NCBI RefSeq assembly: GCF_001420605.1
Contig: NZ_LJIZ01000007.1
Coordinates: forward strand, 1-64,000
Source: Bacillus sp. FJAT-25509
Lineage (GTDB): Bacteria > Bacillota > Bacilli > Bacillales > Bacillaceae_G
Length of the DNA: 64,000 nt
Reading direction: 5' to 3'
The notes under the pieces were generated by a model. That model saw only the letters and a program-made list of their open reading frames with translations, had not been told where the DNA came from and did no database searches. Below, in pieces: positions 8,673-17,209 of this stretch; within the stretch, counting starts at the first letter, position 1; each line of letters opens with the position of its first letter. The position numbers and the translations under genes were made by a program.

Positions 8673-9482
8673 TTATGGCACCTCAACTATAAATGGCACA
8701 ATAAACACATCTCCATTTTGTTTAAACTGTCCCCATATTTTATATAATCCTTTTTCAGGAAAACTAGTCATAAACTCTGCGTCAGGTCCACTTGATTTTT
8801 CATTCATTGGATGGACATGTAAGTAAGTATTTGTATCCCCACTAATCGCAACAACGTGACCAATAGCACCCAAATAAGGCTGTAAATCAGTAATACCTTT
8901 TTTGGTTTTAGCATCTTTAATCGTAAATGTCATTTTAACTTCATTATTTGTCATCAATTTATCAAATTTTAAAGTAACCTCTTTTCCATCAATTACTTTT
9001 GTTAATATTTTATCTGGTATTAGCGAAACCGGTTTGGCTTGCTCACCTGCCACTTGTACTAATTTTGTTTTTACGTTTTTATCAGAGCCCTCAGGTATAA
9101 AATCTGCAAATAATTTATATTCACCACCATTTGGAAAATCCGGTGTGACTGTAAATAATCCTTTCCCTTTATATACTGGATGCACATGATCAAAAAATGA
9201 TAAATCCTTACTTACAACAATTAAATGCATTAATTTTTCGTGCTCGAGCTCAAATTTGTTTACTGTTTTCCCCATCAAATCATTGACTTGAATGTTTAAG
9301 TTTACTTTTTTACCACTTTCAGGATTACCGTTAAACGTAAATTGTACTTTGGTTGAATCTTTTTCTTCTTTTGTTTTTTCATGATTCATACTTTCATGAG
9401 TAGAAGCTGTATGAGTCATATTTCCACAGCCACTTAAACCGATCACAGTAATGAAACTTAGTAATAATAAAAAGTATTTCAT
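8673..9482 (-). CDS. His-rich lipoprotein of the copper locus
   Basis: This is a 269-residue exported lipoprotein. A signal peptide ends in the lipobox LSGC (Cys19), followed by a His/Met-containing linker and a beta-rich body. The body is visibly a duplication. The first half has LMHLIVVSKDLSFFDHVHP and the second has GHVVAISGDTNTYLHVHP, each keeping a His-x7-Asp-like spacing and a final HVHP. This looks like two copper-binding cupredoxin/YtkA-like beta domains, anchored outside the cytoplasmic membrane. It is the last gene after csoR-copA-copZ but lies beyond the copZ terminator, with no clear promoter in the short gap, so it may depend on read-through. A role in copper binding or delivery is inferred from context. 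Confidence 0.65.
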   Translation of the reverse strand: MKYFLLLLSFITVIGLSGCGNMTHTASTHESMNHEKTKEEKDSTKVQFTFNGNPESGKKVNLNIQVNDLMGKTVNKFELEHEKLMHLIVVSKDLSFFDHVHPVYKGKGLFTVTPDFPNGGEYKLFADFIPEGSDKNVKTKLVQVAGEQAKPVSLIPDKILTKVIDGKEVTLKFDKLMTNNEVKMTFTIKDAKTKKGITDLQPYLGAIGHVVAISGDTNTYLHVHPMNEKSSGPDAEFMTSFPEKGLYKIWGQFKQNGDVFIVPFIVEVP

Positions 9483-9516
9483 CCAATTTCTCCCCTGTAT
9501 AGTTATTTTTCGTCAA

Positions 9517-9547
9517 ATAAAAAGCGAACCAATAAGTTCGCTTTTTT
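9517..9547. terminator. Bidirectional terminator after copZ
   Basis: AAAAGCGAAC (9520-9529) pairs with GTTCGCTTTT (9536-9545), with A- and T-rich flanks. On the minus strand it ends csoR-copA-copZ before the lipoprotein gene. Confidence 0.8.
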
Positions 9548-9549
9548 AT

Positions 9550-9750
9550 TTAGATAATGTCATACCCTTGATCTTCAATAGCCTCTTTCACTTTATCAAT
9601 TGTTTCTGCGTTTGAAGTATTGAATGTTACTTCTTTATTTTCTAAACTTACGATAATATTATTTGTACCAGACACTCCTTCTACCGCTTTCATAACTGCA
9701 GCTTTGCAGTGCCCACATGTCATACCTTCTACTTTTAAAATTGTTTCCAT
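9550..9750 (-). CDS. copZ: Copper chaperone CopZ
   Basis: This 66-residue heavy-metal-associated domain protein delivers Cu(I) to CopA. The metal-binding loop GMTCGHC lies at residues 9-15, and the ferredoxin-like fold pattern and length are standard. The ATG at 9750 is preceded by AGGAGG, 12 bases after the copA stop, so the two are cotranscribed. It is under csoR-promoter control by position. Confidence 0.95.
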   Translation of the reverse strand: METILKVEGMTCGHCKAAVMKAVEGVSGTNNIIVSLENKEVTFNTSNAETIDKVKEAIEDQGYDII

Positions 9751-9762
9751 TACTAAATCCTC

Positions 9763-12156
9763 CTAAATTTTTATACGTTTTAATCGTAATGCATTTATGA
9801 CTACCGATACGGAGCTAAATGCCATTGCTGCACCTGCAATCCAAGGCTGCAATAACCCTAAAGCTGCAATCGGTATACCTAAACTGTTATAAAATAACGC
9901 CCAAAATAAATTTTGGCGGATATTATTCATTGTTTTCTTACTTAAGCTAATCGCTTTCGGAATATGTGATAAGTCGCCACCTACTAGCGTAACATCCGCT
10001 GTTTCTATCGCTACATCAGCACCAGTACCGATTGCCATTCCAATATCAGCTTTTGCAAGAGCTGGAGCATCATTAATCCCATCTCCAACCATCGCAACAA
10101 TTTTCCCTTGTTTTTGTAATTCTGCCACTATATCTGCTTTTTTCTCTGGAAGAACTTCAGCAAATACATTTTCAATCCCAACTTGATCTGCAATCGCCTG
10201 TGCAGTGTGTTTATTATCACCAGTAACCATAAAAACTTCTATTTTTAAATCCTTTAATGCTTTTATCGCATTTCTTGAAGATTCTTTAATTGTATCGGCT
10301 ACAGCAATAATCCCTTCAAGCTTATCGTCAATTGCTACTAACATCCCTGTCTTTCCTGCAGATTCAAATACAATTAATTGTTCATCAACTGAAGAAAAAT
10401 CGATATTCTTTTCATTCATTAACTTTCGAGTACCGATATATACCTTTTTATTTTCAATCATGGCTTCTACCCCATGTCCAGGTATGGCAATAAACTCTGT
10501 AATATCAGTTAGTTTCAGTTCCTGCTTAAGAGCGTATTGAACAATTGCTTGTGCTAGAGGATGCTCTGACATTTTCTCTACACTTGCAACGAGCTTCAAT
10601 AAATCCTCTCGATGATTTAAATTAATGATATCTGTTACTTCAGGCTTTCCTTTTGTAACAGTTCCTGTTTTATCAAGAATGATTGTATTAATTTTTTGGG
10701 TAGTTTCTAAAAATTCTCCGCCTTTGTATAAAATTCCGTTTTCGGCACCTTTTCCACTTCCAACCATAATCGAAGTTGGTGTAGCAAGCCCTAAAGCACA
10801 AGGACATGCGATGACTAAAACAGCTATTGCTACTTCAATTGACTTAGGCAAATTTTGAGGATCGATTACAAAAAACCAAATGATAAATGTTAAAATGGCT
10901 ATGCCAATTACAATTGGAACAAATATATTCGAAATTCGATCTGCTAATCTTTGAATTGGAGCTTTTGAACCTTGTGCCTCTTCAACTATTTTCACAATAT
11001 TTGCTAATGCAGTATCCTTACCAACCTTCTCAGCTAGAATCGTTAAAATACCATTGCCATTAACAGTTGCTCCAACAACTTTATCATCAGCCTTTTTATC
11101 AACTGGTAAAGACTCACCAGTAATCATTGATTCATCAACTGTAGAAACTCCCGAAACAATAACACCATCCACTGGAATTTTCTCACCTGGTTTAACAAGT
11201 AGTAGATCTCCAACTTTTACAGCTTCCAATGGTACATAAATTTCATTTCCATTTTCTAAAATGATTGCTTCCTTAGCTTGTAATTCCATTAGTTTAGAAA
11301 TTGCTTCAGTTGTTTTTCCTTTAGCAATATGTTCAAAATATTTTCCAAGTAAAACTAATGTTATTAATACTGCACTTGTCTCAAAATAAAGATGCGGCAT
11401 ATACATACTATTATTTATTGTCTTAATTGACTCGACTAAGCTATAAAAGTAAGCAGCCGATGTTCCAAGGACAACAAGAACATCCATATTCGCACTATAA
11501 TTTCGAATTGCTTTAAATGCTCCAACGTAAAAATGCCAACCTATAATAAACTGAACCGGAGTTGCAAACAAAAGTTGAAACCATGGATTCATTAATAAAT
11601 GTGGCATCCATATATTTGTACTAAATGGCAGATGAGATACCATCGTATACAATAGTGGAATTGAAAGTAAGATTGAAACGATTAATTGAATCCGTTTGTT
11701 TCTTGTTGTGTCTTTTTCTTTAACTGCATTTTCTTCTTTTATAGCTGCTGCATAACCAATATGACTAATTTTATCTATTATCGATTGAAGTGATCGTACT
11801 TCAGGTAAATAAGAAATCGTTGCTATATTCATAGCCAGATTGACATTGATTTGAACGATTCCATCCATTTTCCCTATTACTTTTTCGATTCGAGCTGAAC
11901 AAGCAGCACATGTCATTCCCTCAATATTTAAGGTAACTTTTTCAACTGCAACCTCATAACCAATCGTATGGATTTTTTCTATTAAATCAGAAGTTTGATA
12001 TTGCCCTTTATCATATATAATAGTAGCTTTTTCTAATGCAAGATTCACATTCGCTTGTAAGCCATCCATTCGATTTAAGCTTTTTTCGATTCGGGTTGCA
12101 CATGCGGCGCAGGTCATACCCTCTATACCAAGGGTTAACTGCTTTGCATCATTCAT
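9763..12156 (-). CDS. copA: Copper-exporting P1B-type ATPase CopA
   Basis: CopA pumps Cu(I) out of the cytoplasm. The 797-residue protein has two N-terminal HMA domains (GMTCAAC with C16/C19 and C83/C86), the transmembrane metal site [11 protein letters not shown], the phosphorylation motif DKTGTVTKG, and the hinge [19 protein letters not shown] take ATG 12156 as the start because AAAGGGGG ends 9 bases before it. A TTG at 12165 touches the binding site. The gene follows csoR directly and precedes copZ, the usual Bacillus order. It looks intact. Confidence 0.97.
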   Translation of the reverse strand: MNDAKQLTLGIEGMTCAACATRIEKSLNRMDGLQANVNLALEKATIIYDKGQYQTSDLIEKIHTIGYEVAVEKVTLNIEGMTCAACSARIEKVIGKMDGIVQINVNLAMNIATISYLPEVRSLQSIIDKISHIGYAAAIKEENAVKEKDTTRNKRIQLIVSILLSIPLLYTMVSHLPFSTNIWMPHLLMNPWFQLLFATPVQFIIGWHFYVGAFKAIRNYSANMDVLVVLGTSAAYFYSLVESIKTINNSMYMPHLYFETSAVLITLVLLGKYFEHIAKGKTTEAISKLMELQAKEAIILENGNEIYVPLEAVKVGDLLLVKPGEKIPVDGVIVSGVSTVDESMITGESLPVDKKADDKVVGATVNGNGILTILAEKVGKDTALANIVKIVEEAQGSKAPIQRLADRISNIFVPIVIGIAILTFIIWFFVIDPQNLPKSIEVAIAVLVIACPCALGLATPTSIMVGSGKGAENGILYKGGEFLETTQKINTIILDKTGTVTKGKPEVTDIINLNHREDLLKLVASVEKMSEHPLAQAIVQYALKQELKLTDITEFIAIPGHGVEAMIENKKVYIGTRKLMNEKNIDFSSVDEQLIVFESAGKTGMLVAIDDKLEGIIAVADTIKESSRNAIKALKDLKIEVFMVTGDNKHTAQAIADQVGIENVFAEVLPEKKADIVAELQKQGKIVAMVGDGINDAPALAKADIGMAIGTGADVAIETADVTLVGGDLSHIPKAISLSKKTMNNIRQNLFWALFYNSLGIPIAALGLLQPWIAGAAMAFSSVSVVINALRLKRIKI

Positions 12157-12171
12157 TCTAATCAACCCCCT

Positions 12172-12471
12172 TTACTTTACGTAACGCTTAATAACCTCCA
12201 TTAATTCGTTTACCGATTCTGCGCCATTGTTTTCTTTAACTGCCTTAACCATACAATGATTCGCATGTCTTTCAATTAATGAGAAACTTACCTTTTTCAT
12301 AGCAGCTTCAACTGCCATAATTTGCGTCAAAATATCTATACAATATCGGTCCTCTTCGACCATTTTTTGAATACCTCTTACTTGCCCCTCTATTCTACGA
12401 AGACGTTTCATTAAATCGTTAATTTCGTCTTCACTTCTTGGAACCATTTGATCATCATGGCAATTTTCCAT
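12172..12471 (-). CDS. csoR: Copper-sensing repressor CsoR
   Basis: CsoR is an all-helical tetrameric repressor released from DNA by Cu(I). The 99-residue protein has the full C-H-C ligand set, C44, H69 and C73 (DRYCIDIL and IERHANHC), which separates it from the CstR paralogue at 51432. It is the first gene of csoR-copA-copZ. Its promoter contains the operator in the -35/-10 spacer, so it should be autoregulated. Confidence 0.95.
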   Translation of the reverse strand: MENCHDDQMVPRSEDEINDLMKRLRRIEGQVRGIQKMVEEDRYCIDILTQIMAVEAAMKKVSFSLIERHANHCMVKAVKENNGAESVNELMEVIKRYVK

Positions 12472-12490
12472 TTTATCACCTCACCATTAT

Positions 12491-12519
12491 TATATACTCA
12501 TAGGGGGTATAGGTGTCAA
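12491..12519 (-). promoter_or_regulatory. csoR-copA-copZ promoter with CsoR operator in the spacer
   Basis: On the minus strand TTGACA (12514-12519) and TATATA (12491-12496) are exactly 17 bases apart. The inverted repeat ATACT-N7-GGTAT (12494-12510, plus-strand reading) fills the spacer. It closely resembles the CsoR box of Bacillus copZA. Confidence 0.8.
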
Positions 12520-12542
12520 TTTTTTTCACTTTAAAAAAGTAT

Positions 12543-12655
12543 AAATTGGCAACGAGGAATCGTACTCGACGTGGTAGCCAATTTTAGGAATAAAGTATAA
12601 GTGCAACTACGCCTCTAACTTCACCTAAAAGGCTTGTCAGTCGACGAGTTTTCTT
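12543..12655. repeat. Palindromic intergenic element, possibly a degenerate interspersed repeat
   Basis: AAATTGGC (12543-12550) pairs with GCCAATTT (12577-12584), with CGAG/CTCG nested inside. The following GCAACTACGCCTCTAAC and GTCAGTCGACGAG resemble pieces of a GC-rich non-coding element I recall between Bacillaceae genes. It is less AT-rich than its flanks and codes for nothing visible. Confidence 0.4.
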
Positions 12656-12718
12656 TATTCTATTTATTTTAAGTTGTCCATATGATGATAAAAAGCGAAT
12701 AGTTAGGGGGTATCATAT

Positions 12719-13267
12719 ATGTTCACCAGTTGGGTATGTATTTGCATAATGCTCTTTATAACAATTATTTCAATCCACCTTAAACCAACAAAAAATGACC
12801 AGATGCATCAAATGATGTATATGATGATGATCAGTATGACTACTGGTTTAACAATAGGTGTGCTCATTACACTTTCATATCACCAACAATTTTTCCATTC
12901 CTTACTCATTTCGATGGGCGTATCTGCACCTATTGGATTACTTATCGGTTTTCGATTACATTTCCTTGCGCTAATTGAGGGGATCTTTACTGGAATGATG
13001 GCCGGTATGATGGGGAGCATGATCGTCGTTATGATTTCAATAACAGAAGCACATGCTTTATTATTAATTTGTTTATTATTATTAACTTGTTCAGCCCTAT
13101 TTTGTTCTACTATGTTTTTAAGTCAGCGATTCCCAAAACTACTATCATCATTCTTTCCAGTAATTATTATTTCTAGCCTATTGCTCATCTTAACTGTGTT
13201 TTATTCTTTTACTCATTTTGGAACTACTACGGTTTCCCAGAGCTATAAAATTAATGTGTTAAAATAA
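12719..13267 (+). CDS. Methionine-rich integral membrane protein
   Basis: This 182-residue protein has about five or six membrane segments and no known domain that I can name. It is strikingly Met-rich in two places: QMHQMMYMMMISM (about residues 22-34) and IFTGMMAGMMGSMIVVM (about residues 93-109), beside Gly-rich helices. Met clusters in membrane proteins can coordinate Cu(I) or Ag(I), and the gene is divergent from the copper operon. AGGGGGTAT before the ATG serves as ribosome binding site and also matches the right half of the CsoR box, though the left half is missing. A copper link is inference. A terminator follows. Confidence 0.5.
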   Translation: MFTSWVCICIMLFITIISIHLKPTKNDQMHQMMYMMMISMTTGLTIGVLITLSYHQQFFHSLLISMGVSAPIGLLIGFRLHFLALIEGIFTGMMAGMMGSMIVVMISITEAHALLLICLLLLTCSALFCSTMFLSQRFPKLLSSFFPVIIISSLLLILTVFYSFTHFGTTTVSQSYKINVLK

Positions 13268-13291
13268 TAACAACGATTAAACATCTAAATT

Positions 13292-13338
13292 AAAAGCCCG
13301 TATCATAATTACTACGTAATTGTCGATACAGGCTTTTT
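13292..13338 (+). terminator. Terminator after the Met-rich membrane protein
   Basis: AAAAGCCCGTATC (13292-13304) pairs with GATACAGGCTTTT, followed by more T residues. Confidence 0.85.
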
Positions 13339-13460
13339 TAAGTTGCTTTAACATAGCAAAGGAAAAATTGGTACTTGAAGAAGAGAATCAGATTTATTTT
13401 ACCTATGGAGGGTATACAAAAGAACAGAATAAATGTGGTTTAAAACCAATACACATAAAA

Positions 13461-13488
13461 AAAGGGACTTCAAAAAAAGAAGTCCCCT
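13461..13488 (-). terminator. Terminator of the NTF2-like gene
   Basis: On the minus strand GGGACTTC and GAAGTCCC form a perfect 8-bp stem followed by seven T residues. Confidence 0.85.
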
Positions 13489-13567
13489 AAAAAAAAAGAA
13501 AGAAAAATTATCAGTAAAAAGATATCATTTAAACCTTAAAATTAGCTTAACTTTATCACCAAATTGT

Positions 13568-14008
13568 TTACTTCAAGTTGAAAATTCCCTTACCAGTTTC
13601 CATATTTATAGGTAATGATGAATGTTCATGAACAATGACCCAAGTTTCATTCACTTTTTTTAAACCAAATGTGAACCGATTAGTCATTTGACGAAGTTTC
13701 TCACCAGATTCTTCTTGGTGAGCAGCAAAAGTAACCGCACAATGTGCAAATGCCAGATTTGAATTTTCTTCAACTACTAGATCATTAAATTCAACTTTAA
13801 GTAAAACACCGTCCTCACTCAAACCATTAAACCACTCTACTACATTTTCATTCCATGAAGAAATACCTTTGCTCTCCCAGTTCCCCCAGCAATCATATAG
13901 ATGAATTTCAGGAGCATACAAGGATAGAAATCTTTCAACATCCTTTTCGTAAACTGCTGTTTTGTAATTTTCAAGTACGTCTTGAACTTTGAAAAAACCA
14001 TCTGACAT
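13568..14008 (-). CDS. NTF2-like/SnoaL-like domain protein
   Basis: This 146-residue single-domain protein has the cone-shaped NTF2/SnoaL (DUF4440) sequence pattern: an N-terminal helix with VLENYKTAVYEKDVERFLSLYAPE, a Trp-rich middle, and beta strands ending RFTFGLKKVNETWVIVHEHSS. Such domains bind small ligands or catalyse isomerisations; the substrate is unknown. ATG 14008 lies 9 bases after AAAGGGG. A second ATG at 14017 touches that site and is unlikely. It is monocistronic with its own terminator. Confidence 0.75.
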   Translation of the reverse strand: MSDGFFKVQDVLENYKTAVYEKDVERFLSLYAPEIHLYDCWGNWESKGISSWNENVVEWFNGLSEDGVLLKVEFNDLVVEENSNLAFAHCAVTFAAHQEESGEKLRQMTNRFTFGLKKVNETWVIVHEHSSLPINMETGKGIFNLK

Positions 14009-14234
14009 TAAGTGCATCCCCTTTACTAATTTCAGAAATGTAAGTATGAACTATAGATACATTCTCTATTCAAACAGTTTTCCCTTCTTCCAGTAAAATG
14101 ACAAATAGTAAAGTAGAAACCACTCATCGTCATCGGCCACCAGTGTTATTAAACTAAGAGGTTGCGTTAGTTTGATTAGTACTGTTCTAATTTAATTAAT
14201 TAAAAAATGACACAATAATCGCACCAGTACCTAC

Positions 14235-14705
14235 TTAGTGCTGTAGCCTCATAGTAATTTTAGATATCGTAAACCACATAGAAATAAACATCAATATTGC
14301 AAAAAAGTCAGAAAGAATAACACTGCGACCTACAAATAAATGTTCATAATGAAATAATGGGGTATTATAAATGGCAATAATTATTGATAGTGCGGCAAAA
14401 ATAAGACTAAGTTTGTTCTTAATCATTTTATAGAAAAAATAAAAAAGGGTAGCATATGCCCAAAACTGTGAAATAAACCAAGCGTGTGATAGCCTGATCC
14501 CTGATTTAGTATGGAAAAAAAATAAAACTAAAACTAATAAAATAATAAAGGCAATAACTGGAGCAAATTTGACTATATTAATAAGTCTAATAAAACGATT
14601 ATTTAATGTAACCTTTTTTGAATTTACTTTGAATAAATCATCTTTTATAACTAAGTAATTAAAATAAATAAACACTAAACTGCAAGTAAATATTAAAAAC
14701 TGCAT
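14235..14705 (-). CDS. Hypothetical membrane protein (156 aa)
   Basis: I do not recognise this family. The protein has about five hydrophobic segments, begins with an uncleaved-looking helix (MQFLIFTCSLVFIYF), has a short basic loop near residue 30, and ends with a small positive tail. The ATG at 14705 is preceded by GGGAG. It stands alone between the acyl-CoA dehydrogenase unit and the NTF2-like gene. The Phe/Ile-rich composition and AT-rich codons match the neighbourhood. Confidence 0.6.
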   Translation of the reverse strand: MQFLIFTCSLVFIYFNYLVIKDDLFKVNSKKVTLNNRFIRLINIVKFAPVIAFIILLVLVLFFFHTKSGIRLSHAWFISQFWAYATLFYFFYKMIKNKLSLIFAALSIIIAIYNTPLFHYEHLFVGRSVILSDFFAILMFISMWFTISKITMRLQH

Positions 14706-14813
14706 GAATTAAACACTCCCGTTTTTTACATCAACTATTAATAGTATCATAAAATTGGTAAATTTTGTTAAATTTACGATAAAAATATCCTTTATTTTTT
14801 GGCATATTAATAG

Positions 14814-14849
14814 AAAAAAAGATAGTAGGAAAAAACCTCCTTACTATCT
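14814..14849 (-). terminator. Terminator of the MerR/acyl-CoA dehydrogenase operon
   Basis: GATAGTAGG (14821-14829) pairs with the CTCCTTACTATC arm. On the minus strand it is followed by seven T residues. Confidence 0.8.
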
Positions 14850-14897
14850 TTACTACTGATATATGTGTGCTTTTAATCTAACGAGGTATCTTTATAA

Positions 14898-16562
14898 TCA
14901 TTTATTTATCGAAACTTTATAGCCAACAATTTCAGCAAAATACTTTAAATGAATTTGTTCTTTATTAATTTCATCTTTAAAATATCGTTCATGGATCAAT
15001 ACTTTTGCGATATACTCTTTTCGAATGTGATCTTTCGCATCTTCAAGAGCAGTAACTGCTTCAACTAAATCTGCCATTTTATTTGCGATTTTCTTTGCAT
15101 TATATGATTGAGTATTAGCATCTAAAGTAAATGTATAATGAACAATTTCATTTAATTCCTCCAGCTTTTTCTTTACGATTTCACTTTCATCTACTAATGT
15201 TTGAGGTGTTTCCACTAATTTTTCTTCAATATATGATTTAAAGACTTGATAACCATTCATTTTTTTAAACAGTCTCAAAATCTCTAAACCTAAAATATTA
15301 GCTGTTCCTTCCCAAACTGTAAGTACTTGAGCATCTCTTAAAAGTCGAGGTGTAACAAAATCTTCTATATAACCATTTCCACCATGCATTTCAATCGCTT
15401 CGTGGGAGAAATGAATTGCTTCTTCTGCAGTACGCATTTTTAATATAGCAATCAAAATCCTTACTAATGTTTGTTCTTCGGTTGTTCCATTTTCATTACC
15501 AACCACTCGATCATATAAGGCCACTAAATTAAATACTGCACTTGTTTGTACTTCCTGAATGGTTGCAAGTTTTGCTAATGTCTCTTGTATCATTGGAAAA
15601 TTCGTTAATATTTGTCCAAATGCCGGTCTATTTTCAGCATATTTTTTCGCTTCCACATAGGCTCTTCTCATAATTCCAACAGAAGCTACAGCATTACATA
15701 TTCTAGATAAATTCAATGCTTCCATCATGTAGTTAATTCCTCTGGAAGGATCTCCGATTAGAAATGCTTTCGCTCCATTAAATTCAACTTCTCCTGACGG
15801 AACCGCTCTTACACCTAGCTTATCTTTTAAGCGACGAATCGTGAATCCATTATTTGTACCATCATCATTCTTCCAAGGCACTAAAAATAAACTTAATCCC
15901 TTACTCCCAGAAGGAGCTCCCTCAATTCTTGCTAAAATCGTTGTAATCCCACATTGACCTGCATTACTAGCAAAATATTTTTCTCCATAAATGCGATAAT
16001 AATCTCCTTCTTTAACTGCTTTAACTACATTAGCTCCAACATCTGAACCACCTTGTCTTTCAGTTAAAAAAGTTGCTCCTTCATATAATTCTATTTCTCC
16101 AGTCGATAGTAAATGAGGGAGATATTTTTCTTTTATTGCTTCATCTGCATATCTTTCAACTAAAAACGTAGCAGCCATTGATAATGTTACCGGACAATAA
16201 AAACCAGCTTCAGTCTGTGATAATAAATAACCTTGGGCATAGGAATAAATGTAATTCCCCTTAATACTAAGCTCTGGTATTGGCTTATGAATATAGCTAA
16301 CAATCCCTCTATTATAAGTATCTTCTACAGTTTGTTTATAACCTTCATTTACCCAAACATGTGAAATATCATTTCCATATGCATCATATTTGATTAAACG
16401 TGGTTGACCTTCTCGGTCTGTGTGTATTGCACGCTGATCAAACTCTTTCGCGCAAAGCTCACCAAATTCTTCTAATTCTCCATTAGCCCATGCAAAAAAA
16501 TCTTCTTTAAAATATTTTCTTAAAATTATTTGTAAATTAAGATCTTCTTTATAAAAATTCAT
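14898..16562 (-). CDS. Acyl-CoA dehydrogenase, AidB-like
   Basis: This 554-residue flavoprotein of the acyl-CoA dehydrogenase superfamily is longer than the ordinary 380-residue members. The FAD-binding motif FLTERQGGSDVGAN is present. The C-terminal helical domain has EMHGGNGYIEDF and VWEGTANILGLE, and an extra C-terminal helical region follows; this architecture matches the AidB/ACAD-11-like branch. The Arg/Thr of the TERQGG loop is conserved, and substrate is unknown. It is 22 bases downstream of a MerR regulator and surely cotranscribed, suggesting induction by a metabolite or aldehyde sensed by that regulator. Confidence 0.85.
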   Translation of the reverse strand: MNFYKEDLNLQIILRKYFKEDFFAWANGELEEFGELCAKEFDQRAIHTDREGQPRLIKYDAYGNDISHVWVNEGYKQTVEDTYNRGIVSYIHKPIPELSIKGNYIYSYAQGYLLSQTEAGFYCPVTLSMAATFLVERYADEAIKEKYLPHLLSTGEIELYEGATFLTERQGGSDVGANVVKAVKEGDYYRIYGEKYFASNAGQCGITTILARIEGAPSGSKGLSLFLVPWKNDDGTNNGFTIRRLKDKLGVRAVPSGEVEFNGAKAFLIGDPSRGINYMMEALNLSRICNAVASVGIMRRAYVEAKKYAENRPAFGQILTNFPMIQETLAKLATIQEVQTSAVFNLVALYDRVVGNENGTTEEQTLVRILIAILKMRTAEEAIHFSHEAIEMHGGNGYIEDFVTPRLLRDAQVLTVWEGTANILGLEILRLFKKMNGYQVFKSYIEEKLVETPQTLVDESEIVKKKLEELNEIVHYTFTLDANTQSYNAKKIANKMADLVEAVTALEDAKDHIRKEYIAKVLIHERYFKDEINKEQIHLKYFAEIVGYKVSINK

Positions 16563-16584
16563 GTACTTCTCCCTCCAAATATTT

Positions 16585-16962
16585 TTACTGAATCTCTAAT
16601 AAATTCCGCTCAAGTCTACCCTTCATTTGAATAATTTCTTTTTTTAATTGGATTAGATCGTTTATTTTTTTATCTAGCTCTATTATCTTCTGATTTCCAT
16701 ATTCAATTGTTTTTTGTAATTGTTTTTCACCTGTTCGATCAATCGTAAATAAATCAATCATTTCTTTTATTTCTTGTAAATTAAAGCCTAAATTTTTGCC
16801 CCTTTGAATTAAATAAAGACGTGTACAATCCTTTTGAGAGTACCTTCTTCTACCACTTTCAGTATAGGTAGGCATTAATAATCCGATTTCCTCATAATAT
16901 CTAAGGGTTCTATGAGTCGTATTAAATTCATTCGTCATCTCTCGAATCGAATAAAACTTCAA
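16585..16962 (-). CDS. MerR-family transcriptional regulator of the acyl-CoA dehydrogenase
   Basis: This 125-residue regulator has the MerR winged helix at residues 1-70 (YSIREMTNEFNTTHRTLRYYE and GRRRYSQKDCTRLYLI) and a long dimerising coiled coil from about residue 80, with almost no C-terminal sensor region. It lacks metal-binding Cys pairs, so it is more like the LiuR/AdhR type that control degradative enzymes. A perfect inverted repeat lies in its promoter. Autoregulation together with the downstream dehydrogenase is likely. Confidence 0.88.
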   Translation of the reverse strand: MKFYSIREMTNEFNTTHRTLRYYEEIGLLMPTYTESGRRRYSQKDCTRLYLIQRGKNLGFNLQEIKEMIDLFTIDRTGEKQLQKTIEYGNQKIIELDKKINDLIQLKKEIIQMKGRLERNLLEIQ

Positions 16963-16990
16963 AATGCCCTCCTCCTTCTAGCTATAGATT

Positions 16991-17017
16991 TATTATAAAT
17001 CTTACGTAACCGTAAGT
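16991..17017 (-). promoter_or_regulatory. MerR-type operator and -10 box
   Basis: CTTACG (17001-17006) and CGTAAG (17011-17016) form a perfect inverted repeat with a 4-base spacer. On the minus strand it is followed closely by TATAAT. This is the usual place for a MerR-family operator. Confidence 0.7.
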
Positions 17018-17209
17018 TTCAAGATGGATTCCTTCGACAAAAAATCCGAGGATAAGTGACTTTTTAAAGTATTTATTCTTAATGCCTCCTACTTTTCCTG
17101 CCTTTTTTTGGTATAACGTTTTAAAGTTCTGCAAAACATAACTTTATCTGTAGCTTAAGGCTTAACAAATAGAATTAGTTCCATAATAGTGAACTAGAAG
17201 GAGATTACA

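Noticed and set aside
12700-12716. Full second CsoR operator before the Met-rich membrane gene
   Set aside because: Only the right half (AGGGGGTAT) matches; the left arm ATAC is missing, so it may simply be a ribosome binding site.
13433-13615. 60-codon plus-strand frame rich in Lys
   Set aside because: It crosses a perfect minus-strand terminator and runs antisense into the end of the NTF2-like gene.
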